Shown here: one piece after another, positions 1 to 9,139 of the stretch
Layout: each line of letters begins with the position of its first letter
Position numbering within the stretch: the first letter of the stretch is position 1
Assembly (NCBI GenBank): GCA_041671545.1
Contig: JBAZBI010000009.1
Span: 62,001 to 126,000 of the forward strand
Direction: 5' to 3'
DNA length: 64,000 nucleotides
From: UBA1563 sp041671545
GTDB lineage: Bacteria > Bacteroidota > Ignavibacteria > Ignavibacteriales > Ignavibacteriaceae
Made by a program: the position numbers and the translations under genes
Notes under the pieces: generated by a model
What the model was told of the DNA's origin: nothing
Database searches by the model: none
Seen by the model: only the letters and a program-made list of their open reading frames with translations

Positions 1-283
1 TCTTTTTGCCTGTTTTTTCATCAATAATTATTTTAGAACCAATTCTGGTGCGTGCACTTGATTTAGGATCAACAATCATTACATTAGAAACATGTATTGA
101 TGCTTCTTGTGCAACAATTCCGCCTTGTTGGCTTTTTTGTGAAGGTTTTGTGTGACGTTTGTGAATGTTAATTCCTTCAACGATCAAACGATTAACCTTA
201 GGGTACACTTTTAAAACTTTTCCGGTTTTATTTCTATCGTTTCCGGCTACAACGATTACATTATCATTTTTTTTAATTCGCAT
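1..283 (-). CDS. rplX: 50S ribosomal protein L24, 3' end beyond window
   Basis: L24 helps initiate assembly of the large ribosomal subunit. The start codon is the ATG at 281-283, and 94 codons are visible with no stop before the left edge, so the C-terminus is missing. The N-terminal KOW motif is clear (VIVVAGNDRNKTGKV), followed by the typical GINIHKRHTKPS segment. It follows rplN by 10 bases, the usual spc-operon order, so it is almost certainly co-transcribed with it. Confidence 0.95.
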   Translation of the reverse strand, partial: MRIKKNDNVIVVAGNDRNKTGKVLKVYPKVNRLIVEGINIHKRHTKPSQKSQQGGIVAQEASIHVSNVMIVDPKSSARTRIGSKIIIDEKTGKK

Positions 284-293
284 GGTTAACCTA

Positions 294-662
294 TTATAAA
301 ACTTCTGGTGCTAATGAAACAATTTTCATGAACTGTTTTTCTCTGAGTTCTCTTGCTACCGGACCAAAGATACGAGTTCCCTTTGGTTCGTTTTGAGCAT
401 TTAAAAGAACTGCTGCATTTTCATCGAATCTAATATATGAACCGTCTTTTCTTCTAACTTCTTTATTTGTTCTAACAATTACGGCTCTTGAAACTTCACC
501 TTTTTTAACTTGACCATTGGGAATTGCCGATTTAACAGCAACAACTATTAAGTCACCCAGACTTGCATATTGTCTTCCACTGCCGCCTAAAACTCTGATG
601 CAGCGTACTTTTTTAGCGCCGGAGTTATCCGCAACTACTAAATTGGTTTCTTCTTGAATCAT
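294..662 (-). CDS. rplN: 50S ribosomal protein L14
   Basis: L14 is a large-subunit protein at the subunit interface, near L19. The 122-residue product is full length for the family, starting MIQEETNLVVADNSGAK and containing the family segment GTRIFGPVARELR. It lies 21 bases after rpsQ and 10 bases before rplX in the spc part of the cluster. Nothing unusual is seen. Confidence 0.98.
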   Translation of the reverse strand: MIQEETNLVVADNSGAKKVRCIRVLGGSGRQYASLGDLIVVAVKSAIPNGQVKKGEVSRAVIVRTNKEVRRKDGSYIRFDENAAVLLNAQNEPKGTRIFGPVARELREKQFMKIVSLAPEVL

Positions 663-683
663 CTCATTAACTCCTTGCTTTAA

Positions 684-941
684 CTACTTTGCTTTTTCAA
701 CAACTTCAACTAAGCGCCATCTTTTAACTTTGCTCAGTGGTCGGGTTTCCATAATTTTAACAACGTCGCCGATATTGCATTCGTTCTTCTCGTCGTGAGC
801 CATCAATTTTGTTGTTTTCTTAAAATATTTTTTGTAAACAGGATGTGGAACTTTTCTTTCGATAGTTACGGTAATGGTTTTTTCCATTTTGTTGCTGACA
901 ACTTTACCCTGTCTGGTTTTACGTAAGGATCTCTTTTCCAT
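684..941 (-). CDS. rpsQ: 30S ribosomal protein S17
   Basis: S17 is a primary 16S rRNA-binding protein of the small subunit with an OB fold. The product is 85 residues, the usual bacterial length, and shows the family's RKTRQGKVVSNKMEKTITV opening and the ETRPLSKVKRWRLVEVVE ending. It follows rpmC with a gap of 2 bases, implying translational coupling. Confidence 0.97.
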   Translation of the reverse strand: MEKRSLRKTRQGKVVSNKMEKTITVTIERKVPHPVYKKYFKKTTKLMAHDEKNECNIGDVVKIMETRPLSKVKRWRLVEVVEKAK

Positions 942-943
942 GA

Positions 944-1177
944 TTAAGCGTCAACTCCTTTATCCAACACCGGGCTGGATTTCTGTTCTGAAAGGGCTCT
1001 TTCTTTCAAGATGGTTTTCATTCTTGCAATATCTTTTTTTGTTGCACGAAGCTTTGATGTGTTCGTCAACTGTTTTAATTCATGAGAAAAGCGTAAATCT
1101 ACTAGATTGCCTTGTTCTCCAACAATTTGCTTCCCAATTTCTTCGGAAGACATTTCTTTTATTTCAGAAAGTTTCAT
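944..1177 (-). CDS. rpmC: 50S ribosomal protein L29
   Basis: L29 sits at the polypeptide exit tunnel beside L23 and helps form the binding platform for nascent-chain factors. I chose the ATG at 1175-1177 (MKLSEIKEMSSEEIGKQ) because a GGTAGAG Shine-Dalgarno-like stretch lies just before it. A TTG four codons upstream (1187-1189) is possible but would bury that site. At 77 residues it is slightly longer than many L29 proteins, with an extra tail after the conserved IARMKTILKER region. Confidence 0.93.
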   Translation of the reverse strand: MKLSEIKEMSSEEIGKQIVGEQGNLVDLRFSHELKQLTNTSKLRATKKDIARMKTILKERALSEQKSSPVLDKGVDA

Positions 1178-1192
1178 ATTCTCTACCAATTT

Positions 1193-1609
1193 TTATTCGT
1201 AATCCGGTCTTGCAATAATTTTTGTTTTAATAGGAAGTTTGTGTGCGCAAACTCTCAAGGCATCGTGAGCCACTTCTTTGGTTACGCCTGAAACTTCAAA
1301 CATAATTCTTCCGGGTTTTACTACGGCAACCCAGAATTCCGGTCCGCCTTTACCTTTACCCATTCTGGTTTCAAGAGGTTTTTTGGAAACCGGTTTATCC
1401 GGGAAAATTCTGATCCAAACTTTACCATCACGTTTCATTTTTCTAGAAAGGGCAACACGACAAGCTTCAATTTGTCTGCTGGTAATCCATTGCGGCTCAA
1501 GAGCTTTTATACCGAAATCTCCGAAAGCAATCGTACTGCCGCGTTTGGCTTTTCCGGCCATTCTTCCGCGTTGCGATTTTCTAAACTTAACTCTTTTGGG
1601 CATTAACAT
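1193..1609 (-). CDS. rplP: 50S ribosomal protein L16
   Basis: L16 binds near the A site and peptidyl-transferase centre and is a late assembly protein. The 138 residues match the family: MLMPKRVKFRKSQRGRMAG at the start and the GKGKGGPEFWVAVVKPG loop in the middle. Two ATGs are possible (1609 and 1603). The first is kept because a GGAG site lies 10 bases upstream of it and because MLxPKR is the common N-terminus. Confidence 0.97.
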   Translation of the reverse strand: MLMPKRVKFRKSQRGRMAGKAKRGSTIAFGDFGIKALEPQWITSRQIEACRVALSRKMKRDGKVWIRIFPDKPVSKKPLETRMGKGKGGPEFWVAVVKPGRIMFEVSGVTKEVAHDALRVCAHKLPIKTKIIARPDYE

Positions 1610-1633
1610 ATTAAAAAAACTCCTACAGTAATA

Positions 1634-2275
1634 TTATTCTGAAGCTCGTTTACCTAAAATTTCACCACGGCAGATCCACACTTTAATTCCGATCGAACCG
1701 TAAATTGTTTCCGCTCTTCCGTTAGCATAATCTATGTCTGCACGGATTGTATGAAGCGGAACTCTTCCTTCTTTATATTGTTCAGTTCTTGCCATTTCAG
1801 CGCCGCCTAAACGTCCGGCACACATAATCTTTATTCCTTCAGCGCCCATTCTCATGGTAGAGTTGATCGCCGATTTCATCGCTCTTCTAAAAGATATTCT
1901 TCCAACAAGCTGATTAGCAATGTTTTCCGCTACTAAAAATGCATCTAATTCAGGTCTTTTAATTTCAGATATTTGAATCTTAACTTCTTTTTCGGTCAAC
2001 TGACGTAATTCTTGTTCAAGCTGAGTGATCTCTTTTCCACTCTTTCCGATAACTACACCGGGTCTTGAGGTATGAATATTTAGGATGATATTCTTTGTAG
2101 TTCTATCAATAATGATTTTAGAAATACCAGCCTTTTTTAATCTATTGCGTACGTAAGAACGAAGTTTGTCATCTTCCTTCAACTTTTTAGCATAGCTATG
2201 ATTTTCATACCAATTTGAGTCCCATCCTCTGATGATGCCAACTCTAAAACCGATCGGATTTGTTTTTTGTCCCAA
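1634..2275 (-). CDS. rpsC: 30S ribosomal protein S3
   Basis: S3 lies at the mRNA entry channel of the 30S subunit and contributes to helicase activity there. The 213-residue product starts MGQKTNPIGFRVGIIRGWDS. It contains a type II KH domain with the GKSGKEI loop around residues 77-83, and the C-terminal RRAMKSAINSTMRMGAEGIK segment. It is placed normally between rplV and rplP. Confidence 0.98.
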   Translation of the reverse strand: MGQKTNPIGFRVGIIRGWDSNWYENHSYAKKLKEDDKLRSYVRNRLKKAGISKIIIDRTTKNIILNIHTSRPGVVIGKSGKEITQLEQELRQLTEKEVKIQISEIKRPELDAFLVAENIANQLVGRISFRRAMKSAINSTMRMGAEGIKIMCAGRLGGAEMARTEQYKEGRVPLHTIRADIDYANGRAETIYGSIGIKVWICRGEILGKRASE

Positions 2276-2291
2276 AAAGAAATCTCCTAAT

Positions 2292-2633
2292 TTATTTTGT
2301 TGCTACCACAATAGTGACGTGGCATGAGCGTTTTCTAATTCTAAATGCGCGGCCCATTGGTGCCGGTGAAATTCGTTTTGCAGTCGGTCCTTGATCAACG
2401 AATGCTGTTTTAACAAACAATTCGCTTGGTTCAACTTTTACGCCGTCTTCTTTATTAATAAGATTAGCGACTGCAGAGCGTAAAGTTTTTTCGGCATCTT
2501 TTGATGCGTGTTTCGGTTGAAAATGAAGGATTTCAATTGCTTTATCAACAGAAATTCCTCTGATGAGATCAATTACTAATCTCATTTTTCTTGGTGATGA
2601 ACCGATGTACCTTGTAATAGCTTTTGCTTCCAT
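2292..2633 (-). CDS. rplV: 50S ribosomal protein L22
   Basis: L22 lines the exit tunnel through its extended beta hairpin. The product is 113 residues. The N-terminal ITRYIGSSPRKMRLVIDLIRG and the C-terminal hairpin, with GPTAKRISPAPMGRAFRIRK, are both family signatures. It lies 16 bases after rpsS within the S10 operon. No macrolide-resistance-type deletion in the hairpin tip is apparent. Confidence 0.97.
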   Translation of the reverse strand: MEAKAITRYIGSSPRKMRLVIDLIRGISVDKAIEILHFQPKHASKDAEKTLRSAVANLINKEDGVKVEPSELFVKTAFVDQGPTAKRISPAPMGRAFRIRKRSCHVTIVVATK

Positions 2634-2649
2634 AAACCTTTATTCCGTC

Positions 2650-2937
2650 CTATTTCGCTTTTGATGCTTTTTCAGCTTTAGTTCCAGGATGACCTCTAAA
2701 AATACGGGTCGGAGAAAATTCGCCGAGCTTATGTCCAACCATATTTTCTGTAATATAAATCGGGATCATTTTATTACCGTTGTGAACCGCAATAGTGTGT
2801 CCAACAAACTCAGGTGAAATAGTTGAAGAGCGTGACCAGGTTTTAATAATTTTCTTTTGACTTGTCTGGTTAAGCACCTGAACTTTTTTCAACAATTTTA
2901 GATCAATAAAAGGACCTTTTTTAACTGAACGAGGCAT
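2650..2937 (-). CDS. rpsS: 30S ribosomal protein S19
   Basis: S19 binds 16S rRNA in the head of the small subunit with S13. The product is 95 residues, with MPRSVKKGPFIDLKLLKKV at the start and the conserved VGHKLGEFSPTRIFRGH segment. It sits between rplB and rplV in the standard order. Confidence 0.98.
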   Translation of the reverse strand: MPRSVKKGPFIDLKLLKKVQVLNQTSQKKIIKTWSRSSTISPEFVGHTIAVHNGNKMIPIYITENMVGHKLGEFSPTRIFRGHPGTKAEKASKAK

Positions 2938-2950
2938 ATTAACTCTCTAC

Positions 2951-3775
2951 TTACTTTCGTCTTTTGATAATAAGTTTATTAGATACTTTTTTATTTTTTC
3001 TGGTCTTAAGACCTTTGGCTTTTTGGCCCCATGGAGATACCGGATGACCGCCGCCGGAAGTTTTACCTTCACCGCCACCCATCGGGTGATCAACAGGGTT
3101 CATAGCAACTCCACGTACATGTGAACGAATTCCGCGCCATCTGTTTCTACCGGCTTTACCCTGGCTGAGGTTTGTTTGTTCTGCGTTGCTCACGGTTCCA
3201 TAAGTAGCATAGCACTCTAATCTAACTAATCTGATTTCGCCCGAAGTTAACTTTAATTGAGCATACTCGCCTTCTTTAGCCATTAATTGGATTGCAGCAC
3301 CGGCGCTTCTTCCAATTTGTCCACCTTTACCAGGTTTCATTTCAACATTGTGTAAAAAACTTCCAAGCGGTAATTCTTTTAACGGAAGCGCATTACCAAT
3401 TTTAATTTCTGAGCCGGGACCTGATTGAATTGATTCGCCAGCTTTTAAACCATCAGGAGCGATGATATATCTTTTTTCACCATCGGCATAATGTAAAAGA
3501 GCAATTCTTGCAGTTCTATTTGGATCGTATTCGATCGAGAAAACTTTTGCCGGAATACCGAATTTATTTCTCTTAAAATCAATTATACGATATCTTCTTT
3601 TATGACCACCACCAATATGGCGTGAGGTAATACGTCCGTGATTATTTCTACCACCGGATTTTTTTAAGGATACCGTTAACGATTTTTCCGGTGTTGATTT
3701 TGTGATTTCATCAAATGTTGAAACCGACATAAATCGTGTTCCCGGAGTAACGGGTTTCATTTTTCTAATTGCCAT
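2951..3775 (-). CDS. rplB: 50S ribosomal protein L2
   Basis: L2 is a core 23S rRNA-binding protein needed for subunit association and peptidyl-transferase function. The 274-residue product is full length. It has the RHIGGGHKRRYRIIDFKR segment near residue 55 and the C-terminal GVAMNPVDHPMGGGEGKTSG motif carrying the conserved histidine. It follows rplW by 25 bases. Confidence 0.99.
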   Translation of the reverse strand: MAIRKMKPVTPGTRFMSVSTFDEITKSTPEKSLTVSLKKSGGRNNHGRITSRHIGGGHKRRYRIIDFKRNKFGIPAKVFSIEYDPNRTARIALLHYADGEKRYIIAPDGLKAGESIQSGPGSEIKIGNALPLKELPLGSFLHNVEMKPGKGGQIGRSAGAAIQLMAKEGEYAQLKLTSGEIRLVRLECYATYGTVSNAEQTNLSQGKAGRNRWRGIRSHVRGVAMNPVDHPMGGGEGKTSGGGHPVSPWGQKAKGLKTRKNKKVSNKLIIKRRK

Positions 3776-3800
3776 TTATCGTAGCTCCAAATCCATTTTC

Positions 3801-4094
3801 TTAAACTTGCTCAAATAAATCTATTTTATCACCGGTCTTTAACGAAACAAAAGCTTTTTTGTATTTGGCTGTGCTGCCGATAAACCTTCCTCTTTTAGAG
3901 AGTTGAGTTTTAACTTTGCCTTTGTTTACAACCGTATTAACCGAAGTAACCGTAACATTAAACTTTTTAGCGATTGCTTTTGCGATTTCAATTTTGTTTG
4001 CAGTAACAGAAACCACAAATCCGTATTTGTTTTGTTCAGTGTTACTTTTTGTAATCTTTTCAGTAAAAAGAGGTTTAATCAATATTCCTTGCAT
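3801..4094 (-). CDS. rplW: 50S ribosomal protein L23
   Basis: L23 lies at the tunnel exit and is the docking site for trigger factor and SRP. The product is 97 residues, with the family's ILIKPLFTEKITKS start and the VTVTSVNTVVNKGK region. Its ATG overlaps the rplD stop codon by one base (TAATG), so translation of the two is probably coupled. Confidence 0.96.
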   Translation of the reverse strand: MQGILIKPLFTEKITKSNTEQNKYGFVVSVTANKIEIAKAIAKKFNVTVTSVNTVVNKGKVKTQLSKRGRFIGSTAKYKKAFVSLKTGDKIDLFEQV

Positions 4095-4738
4095 TAGCTT
4101 ACCACCTCTTTCTGAGCAGCTTGATTATTCAAAACTTCAACTGCACTTTTTTGTACTAAAAGAACTTGGTTATTCAGAATCTGATAAGGGGCAGCATTCT
4201 GTGCTTCAAGAACTTTAACTTTATTAATATTTCTTCCGGATTTCCAAACATTTTCTTGTTTTCCGTTAGTAAGAACCAAAGTTCTTTTGCCTTCGATCTT
4301 CAACGCCTTCAAAATAGAAATAAAACTTTGTGTTTTCGGGCTCTCAAAATTAAAGTCATCAACAACAACTAATTGTTCATCTTTAACTTTGTAGCTTAAA
4401 GCGGATCTTCTGGCAAGGGCTTTAACTTTTTTAGGTAAATCTTGTCTGTAATCTCTGGGGCGAGGACCAAAGATCGTTCCACCGCCAACCCATAATGGAG
4501 AGCGGGTTGTACCGGCACGAGCGCCGCCTCTTCCTTTTTGCTTCCATGGTTTCTTACCGCCGCCGCTTACTTCGCCGCGTTCTTTACTTTTGTGCGTACC
4601 CTGTCTTTGATTGGCAAGGAAAGCTTTAACCGATAAATAAATCACGTGGTCATTCGGTTCAATTCCGAAAACGCTATCGGTTAATTCTACTTTTTCACCG
4701 GACAAAGTGCCATCTATTTTATAAACATCTACTAACAT
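4094..4738 (-). CDS. rplD: 50S ribosomal protein L4
   Basis: L4 is an early-assembly protein whose loop reaches into the exit tunnel. In some bacteria it also represses the S10 operon. The 214-residue product shows the tunnel loop GGGKKPWKQKGRGGARAGTT around residues 60-80 and the GPRPRDYRQDLPKKVKALA segment after it. Whether L4 autoregulates here cannot be judged; I see no clear S10-leader structure upstream of rpsJ. Confidence 0.97.
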   Translation of the reverse strand: MLVDVYKIDGTLSGEKVELTDSVFGIEPNDHVIYLSVKAFLANQRQGTHKSKERGEVSGGGKKPWKQKGRGGARAGTTRSPLWVGGGTIFGPRPRDYRQDLPKKVKALARRSALSYKVKDEQLVVVDDFNFESPKTQSFISILKALKIEGKRTLVLTNGKQENVWKSGRNINKVKVLEAQNAAPYQILNNQVLLVQKSAVEVLNNQAAQKEVVS

Positions 4739-4750
4739 TTTTATACCAAA

Positions 4751-5374
4751 CTACTTTTTATACAATTCAACTATTGAGTTAATTGATCCTGGAATACATC
4801 CTTTAACAAAAATCACATTTTTTTCTGCGTTAACTTTAAGAACCTTCAAGTTGTGAACGGTTATTGAGTCGTTTCCCATTCTTCCGGCCATTTTCATTCC
4901 TTTAAAAACTCTCGAAGGATAAGAAGAAGAACCGATAGAACCTGGGGCTCTTAAACGATCGCTCTGACCATGGGTTGTTCCGCCAACACCACCGAAGCCA
5001 TGACGTTTCATAACGCCCTGGAAACCTTTTCCTTTGCTGATTCCGCGAACTTTTATTGATTCGCCTTCGGTAAAGAAAGAAACATTAATGTCGTCTCCTA
5101 CTTTATAAGAATCATCTGTAGGGAAAGCAAATTCTTTAAGAACAGCATAGCAAGGAAGATTATTCTTCTTAAAAAAGCCAATCTCAGGTTTTGAGAAAGC
5201 TTTTTCTTTCTTTTCTTGAAAACCTAATTGCAATGCAGCATAGCCATTCTTTTCAACCGTTTTTACGGCTGTTACTTTGCAAGGACCAACTTCAATTGCG
5301 GTTGCAACTATCCGTTGACCTTCTGCATTGTAAATATTTGTCATACCTAATTTTTTACCTAATAACCCGGACAT
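4751..5374 (-). CDS. rplC: 50S ribosomal protein L3
   Basis: L3 binds near the 3' end of 23S rRNA and helps start 50S assembly. I chose the ATG at 5372-5374 (MSGLLGKKLGMTNIYNAEG), because homologues begin here. A reading frame opens 42 bases further up but would overlap rpsJ. The motif GVMKRHGFGGVGGTTHGQSD, with the region contacting the peptidyl-transferase centre, is present. Length from this start is 207 residues. Confidence 0.96.
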   Translation of the reverse strand: MSGLLGKKLGMTNIYNAEGQRIVATAIEVGPCKVTAVKTVEKNGYAALQLGFQEKKEKAFSKPEIGFFKKNNLPCYAVLKEFAFPTDDSYKVGDDINVSFFTEGESIKVRGISKGKGFQGVMKRHGFGGVGGTTHGQSDRLRAPGSIGSSSYPSRVFKGMKMAGRMGNDSITVHNLKVLKVNAEKNVIFVKGCIPGSINSIVELYKK

Positions 5375-5390
5375 GGTTACTCCAATTTCA

Positions 5391-5699
5391 TTATAACTTA
5401 ATCTCAATATCAACACCGGCTGGTATATCCAGCTTGCTTAAGGAATCAATCGTTTTGGAATTAGAATTATGAATATCAATAATTCTTTTATGAGCTCTGG
5501 TTTCGAACTGCTCGCGAGATTTTTTATCAACGTGAGGAGAACGGAGAACAGTATACAGAGTGCGTTTCGTCGGTAACGGAATCGGTCCTGAAACGACTGC
5601 ACCGGTACTTCTAACGGTTTTAATAATCTTTTCAGTCGATTTATCAATCAAAATATGATCATATGATTTTAGTTTTATACGAATCTTTTGACCAGGCAC
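5391..5699 (-). CDS. rpsJ: 30S ribosomal protein S10
   Basis: S10 is a small-subunit head protein and also the NusE partner of NusB in antitermination. The product is 102 residues and contains RIKLKSYDHILIDKSTEKI and the STGAVVSGPIPLPTKRTLYT loop. The start is GTG at 5697-5699, preceded by AAGGAG about eight bases upstream. The nearby ATG at 5703-5705 is followed directly by a stop, which rules it out. It is the first gene after the hairpin that follows tuf. Confidence 0.97.
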   Translation of the reverse strand: MPGQKIRIKLKSYDHILIDKSTEKIIKTVRSTGAVVSGPIPLPTKRTLYTVLRSPHVDKKSREQFETRAHKRIIDIHNSNSKTIDSLSKLDIPAGVDIEIKL

Positions 5700-5732
5700 T
5701 TACATATCTCCTTAACAATTATTTAGACACAA

Positions 5733-5755
5733 AAAGGGAGTCTTAAACTCCCTTT
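5733..5755 (-). terminator. Hairpin terminator between tuf and rpsJ
   Basis: A perfect 9-bp stem (AAAGGGAGT / ACTCCCTTT) with a 5-base loop lies 17 bases after the tuf stop codon. On the minus strand it is followed by a short T run (CCCTTTTTGTG). This fits a Rho-independent terminator or partial terminator separating the tuf-side and S10-side transcription units. The T run is short, so read-through is likely. Confidence 0.75.
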
Positions 5756-5771
5756 CCGTTGTTCATTTCAT

Positions 5772-6977
5772 TTATTCTATAATTTTACCAACAACACCGG
5801 CACCAACCGTACGCCCACCTTCGCGGATAGCAAACTTCAATCCTTCTTCCATAGCAATGGTAGTAATAAGTGAGATTGATAAAACAACACTATCACCAGG
5901 CATAACCATTTCAACACCTTCCGGCAAGGAAGCAACACCGGTTACGTCTGTTGTTCTAAAATAGAACTGAGGACGGTATCCGTTGAAGAATGGAGTGTGA
6001 CGTCCACCTTCATCTTTTGAAAGGATGTACACTTGAGCTTCAAATTTTTTGTGAGGAGTAATAGTTCCGGTTTTAGCAAGAACCATTCCTCGTTCAATTT
6101 CATTTTTATCAACGCCACGTAAAAGAATACCGGCATTATCTCCAGCCATAGCTGCATCTAATTCTTTTCTGAACATTTCGATACCGGTTACAACCGTCTT
6201 TTTATGCAAACCTAAACCGATAAGTTCAACTTCTTCCTGAATCTTTACTTGTCCTCTTTCAACTCTTCCGGTAGCAACAGTACCACGACCGGTAATTGAG
6301 AAAACGTCTTCAACAGGCATCAAGAAAGGTTTATCAACACTTCTTTCAGGAACCGGGATATAGCTATCGACGGCATCCATGAGTTCCCAAATACAATTAT
6401 AACGGGGATCACTTATGTCAGCATTACTTGCACCGGCTTCCAAAGCTTGTAAAGCAGAACCTTTGATGATAGGAATATCATCGCCGGGGAATTCATATTT
6501 ACTTAATAATTCTCTAATTTCCATTTCAACAAGATCGATCAATTCAGGATCGTCAACTGCGTCAACTTTGTTCATGAAAACAACAATTTTTGGAACGCCA
6601 ACCTGGCGTGCTAAAAGGATGTGTTCTCTCGTTTGAGGCATAGGTCCATCTGTTGCAGCAACAACAACGATTGCCCCATCCATTTGAGCCGCGCCGGTAA
6701 TCATGTTCTTAACATAATCAGCGTGACCAGGACAGTCTACGTGCGCATAGTGTCTGTTCGCGGTTGAATATTCAACGTGAGCAGTAGCAATGGTAATACC
6801 ACGTTCTCTTTCTTCAGGAGCATTATCAATAGAATCGAAAGTTCTCACTTGAGAAAGACCTTTTCTTGCAAGAGCCATAGTAATAGCTGCTGTTAAGGTT
6901 GTTTTACCATGATCTACGTGACCGATTGTTCCGACGTTTACGTGCGGCTTACTTCTGTCAAATTTTTCTTTGGCCAT
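5772..6977 (-). CDS. tuf: Elongation factor Tu
   Basis: EF-Tu is a GTPase that delivers aminoacyl-tRNA to the ribosomal A site. The 401-residue product has the P-loop GHVDHGKTTL near residues 19-28, the G3 motif DCPGHADY near 81-88, the G4 motif NKVD near 136-139, and both C-terminal beta-barrel domains ending GRTVGAGVVGKI. The length is normal. A good Shine-Dalgarno (AAGGAGAATTAA) precedes the ATG. It follows fusA and precedes a hairpin terminator. Confidence 0.99.
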   Translation of the reverse strand: MAKEKFDRSKPHVNVGTIGHVDHGKTTLTAAITMALARKGLSQVRTFDSIDNAPEERERGITIATAHVEYSTANRHYAHVDCPGHADYVKNMITGAAQMDGAIVVVAATDGPMPQTREHILLARQVGVPKIVVFMNKVDAVDDPELIDLVEMEIRELLSKYEFPGDDIPIIKGSALQALEAGASNADISDPRYNCIWELMDAVDSYIPVPERSVDKPFLMPVEDVFSITGRGTVATGRVERGQVKIQEEVELIGLGLHKKTVVTGIEMFRKELDAAMAGDNAGILLRGVDKNEIERGMVLAKTGTITPHKKFEAQVYILSKDEGGRHTPFFNGYRPQFYFRTTDVTGVASLPEGVEMVMPGDSVVLSISLITTIAMEEGLKFAIREGGRTVGAGVVGKIIE

Positions 6978-7031
6978 TTAATTCTCCTTTTTACTTACTT
7001 TCTTTGAGTTCTTAAATATTATTTGTTTTTA

Positions 7032-9119
7032 TTAATGACTTTTGCCAGATGATTTTTCAGCAATTTCTTCAGCTACCGATTTCGGCACTTCAGAATAATG
7101 TGAAAATTGCATAGAATAAATGGCTCTCCCTTGCGTCATCGAACGCAATATCGTAGAATAACCAAACATTTCGGCAAGCGGAACTTGAGCTTTTATAACT
7201 TGAGCGTCTTTTCTGGCTGAAAATCCTTCAATTCTTCCTCTTCTTGAGTTAAGGTCACCCATAACATCGCCGAGATAATCTTCAGGTGAAATTACTTCAA
7301 CAGCCATAATCGGTTCTAAAAGAATTGGATTGGCTTTTCTTGCACCGGATTTGAATCCCATTGAACCGGCAACTTTAAATGATAATTCATCTGAATCTAC
7401 ATCATGATATGAACCATCGTATAATTTTACTTTAATGTCAACCATCGGGAAACCGGCAACTACTCCATTTTTCATTGCTTCTTGAATACCGGCAGAAACA
7501 GGAGCGATATATTCTTTAGGAACAACGCCGCCAACTATCCCATTTATAAATTCATATCCTTTGCCAACTTCATTCGGGCTAATTTCCAACCAAACATGAC
7601 CAAATTTACCACGTCCGCCTGATTGTTTAACAAATTTACCTTCTGCATTCACAGATTGAGTAATAGTTTCGCGATAAGCAACCTGTGGTTTTCCAACATT
7701 TGCTTCAACTTTAAATTCGCGTCTCATTCTATCAACTAGAATTTCAAGGTGAAGTTCGCCCATACCGCTGATAAGTGTCTGGCTTGTTTCGTCATCAACT
7801 TTTACTTTGAATGTTGGATCTTCTTCAGACAATTTTGATAAGGCTTCCGAAAGTTTATCTTGATCGGCTTTTGTTTTAGGCTCAATTGCAATCTGTATAA
7901 CCGGTTCCGGAAAAATAATTTTTTCCATAACAACAGGATCATCTTCGCTACAAAGTGTATCACCGGTTCTCGTATATTTCAAACCTATCGCTGCAGCAAT
8001 ATCACCGGCGCGAACGCTTGAAACTTCTTCGCGATGATTTGCGTGCATTTGCAATAAACGGCTAATTCTTTCTTTTTTCTGGCTGACGGAATTATAAACA
8101 TAGGATCCAGCTTCTAATTTGCCTGCGTAAACTCTAAAAAAAGTTAGCTTTCCAACAAAAGGATCATTCATCATTTTGAAGGCTAAAGCAGTAAATTTTT
8201 CATTTTCACTAATTTTTCTTGTCACTAAATCATTCGTATTCACATGATGCGCAGTAAGTTCAACAGTGTCGGAAGGAGCCGGCAAAAAGTCAACTACTGC
8301 ATCCAATAAACGCTGCACGCCTTTATTTTTAAAAGACGAACCGCAAAGCACTGGAATAATTTTAGCTTCGATTGTAGCGGTTCTTAAAACTTTAATAATT
8401 TCTTGTTCGGAAATATCTTGACCGGCAAGATATTTTTCTAAAAGTGTATCATCAACATCAGAAACTGCTTCAAGCATTTCCGTGCGATACTTATTGGCAA
8501 CTTCAACAAGATCATGAGGAATTTCCATTTCATCGTAAGTACTACCAAAAGTCTCTTCATGGAAAATTCTAGATTTGAAAGAAATCAAATCAATTATTCC
8601 GGAAAACATGTCGCCTTCACCAATAGGCAAAGTAACGGGAATTGCATTCGCACCCAATCTCTCGCGGATCATTTGTAATGCATTGTAAAAATCAGCGCCG
8701 ATACGATCCATCTTATTGATAAAAGCGATTCTTGGAACTTGATATTTGTCGGCTTGTCTCCAAACAGTTTCGGATTGTGGTTCAACACCGCCAACCGCAC
8801 AAAATAAAGCGATAGCACCGTCTAAAACCCTTAAAGATCTTTCAACTTCAGCGGTAAAATCTACGTGACCGGGTGTGTCAATAATATTAATTTGATGATC
8901 TAACCAGTAACAAGTTGTAGCTGCGCTTGTAATTGTAATTCCACGCTCTTTTTCCTGTTCCATCCAGTCCATCGTTGCAGCACCGTCATGCACTTCACCA
9001 AGTCGATGTAATTTTCCGGTATAATACAAAATTCTTTCGGTTGTAGTGGTTTTACCGGCGTCAATGTGAGCCATAATTCCAATATTACGAACTTTTTCTA
9101 TGGGGTAAAGTTGTGCCAT
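7032..9119 (-). CDS. fusA: Elongation factor G
   Basis: EF-G is the translocation GTPase. The 695-residue product has P-loop AHIDAGKTTTTERI near residues 17-30, the G3 motif DTPGHVDF, the G4 motif NKMDRIGADF, and domains III-V ending in the region QGRAIYSMQFSHYSEVPKSV. Length matches canonical EF-G rather than the shorter or divergent paralogues. It lies between rpsG and tuf as in the classical str operon. Confidence 0.98.
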   Translation of the reverse strand: MAQLYPIEKVRNIGIMAHIDAGKTTTTERILYYTGKLHRLGEVHDGAATMDWMEQEKERGITITSAATTCYWLDHQINIIDTPGHVDFTAEVERSLRVLDGAIALFCAVGGVEPQSETVWRQADKYQVPRIAFINKMDRIGADFYNALQMIRERLGANAIPVTLPIGEGDMFSGIIDLISFKSRIFHEETFGSTYDEMEIPHDLVEVANKYRTEMLEAVSDVDDTLLEKYLAGQDISEQEIIKVLRTATIEAKIIPVLCGSSFKNKGVQRLLDAVVDFLPAPSDTVELTAHHVNTNDLVTRKISENEKFTALAFKMMNDPFVGKLTFFRVYAGKLEAGSYVYNSVSQKKERISRLLQMHANHREEVSSVRAGDIAAAIGLKYTRTGDTLCSEDDPVVMEKIIFPEPVIQIAIEPKTKADQDKLSEALSKLSEEDPTFKVKVDDETSQTLISGMGELHLEILVDRMRREFKVEANVGKPQVAYRETITQSVNAEGKFVKQSGGRGKFGHVWLEISPNEVGKGYEFINGIVGGVVPKEYIAPVSAGIQEAMKNGVVAGFPMVDIKVKLYDGSYHDVDSDELSFKVAGSMGFKSGARKANPILLEPIMAVEVISPEDYLGDVMGDLNSRRGRIEGFSARKDAQVIKAQVPLAEMFGYSTILRSMTQGRAIYSMQFSHYSEVPKSVAEEIAEKSSGKSH

Positions 9120-9139
9120 TCTTCTTTCTTAAATTTTCA

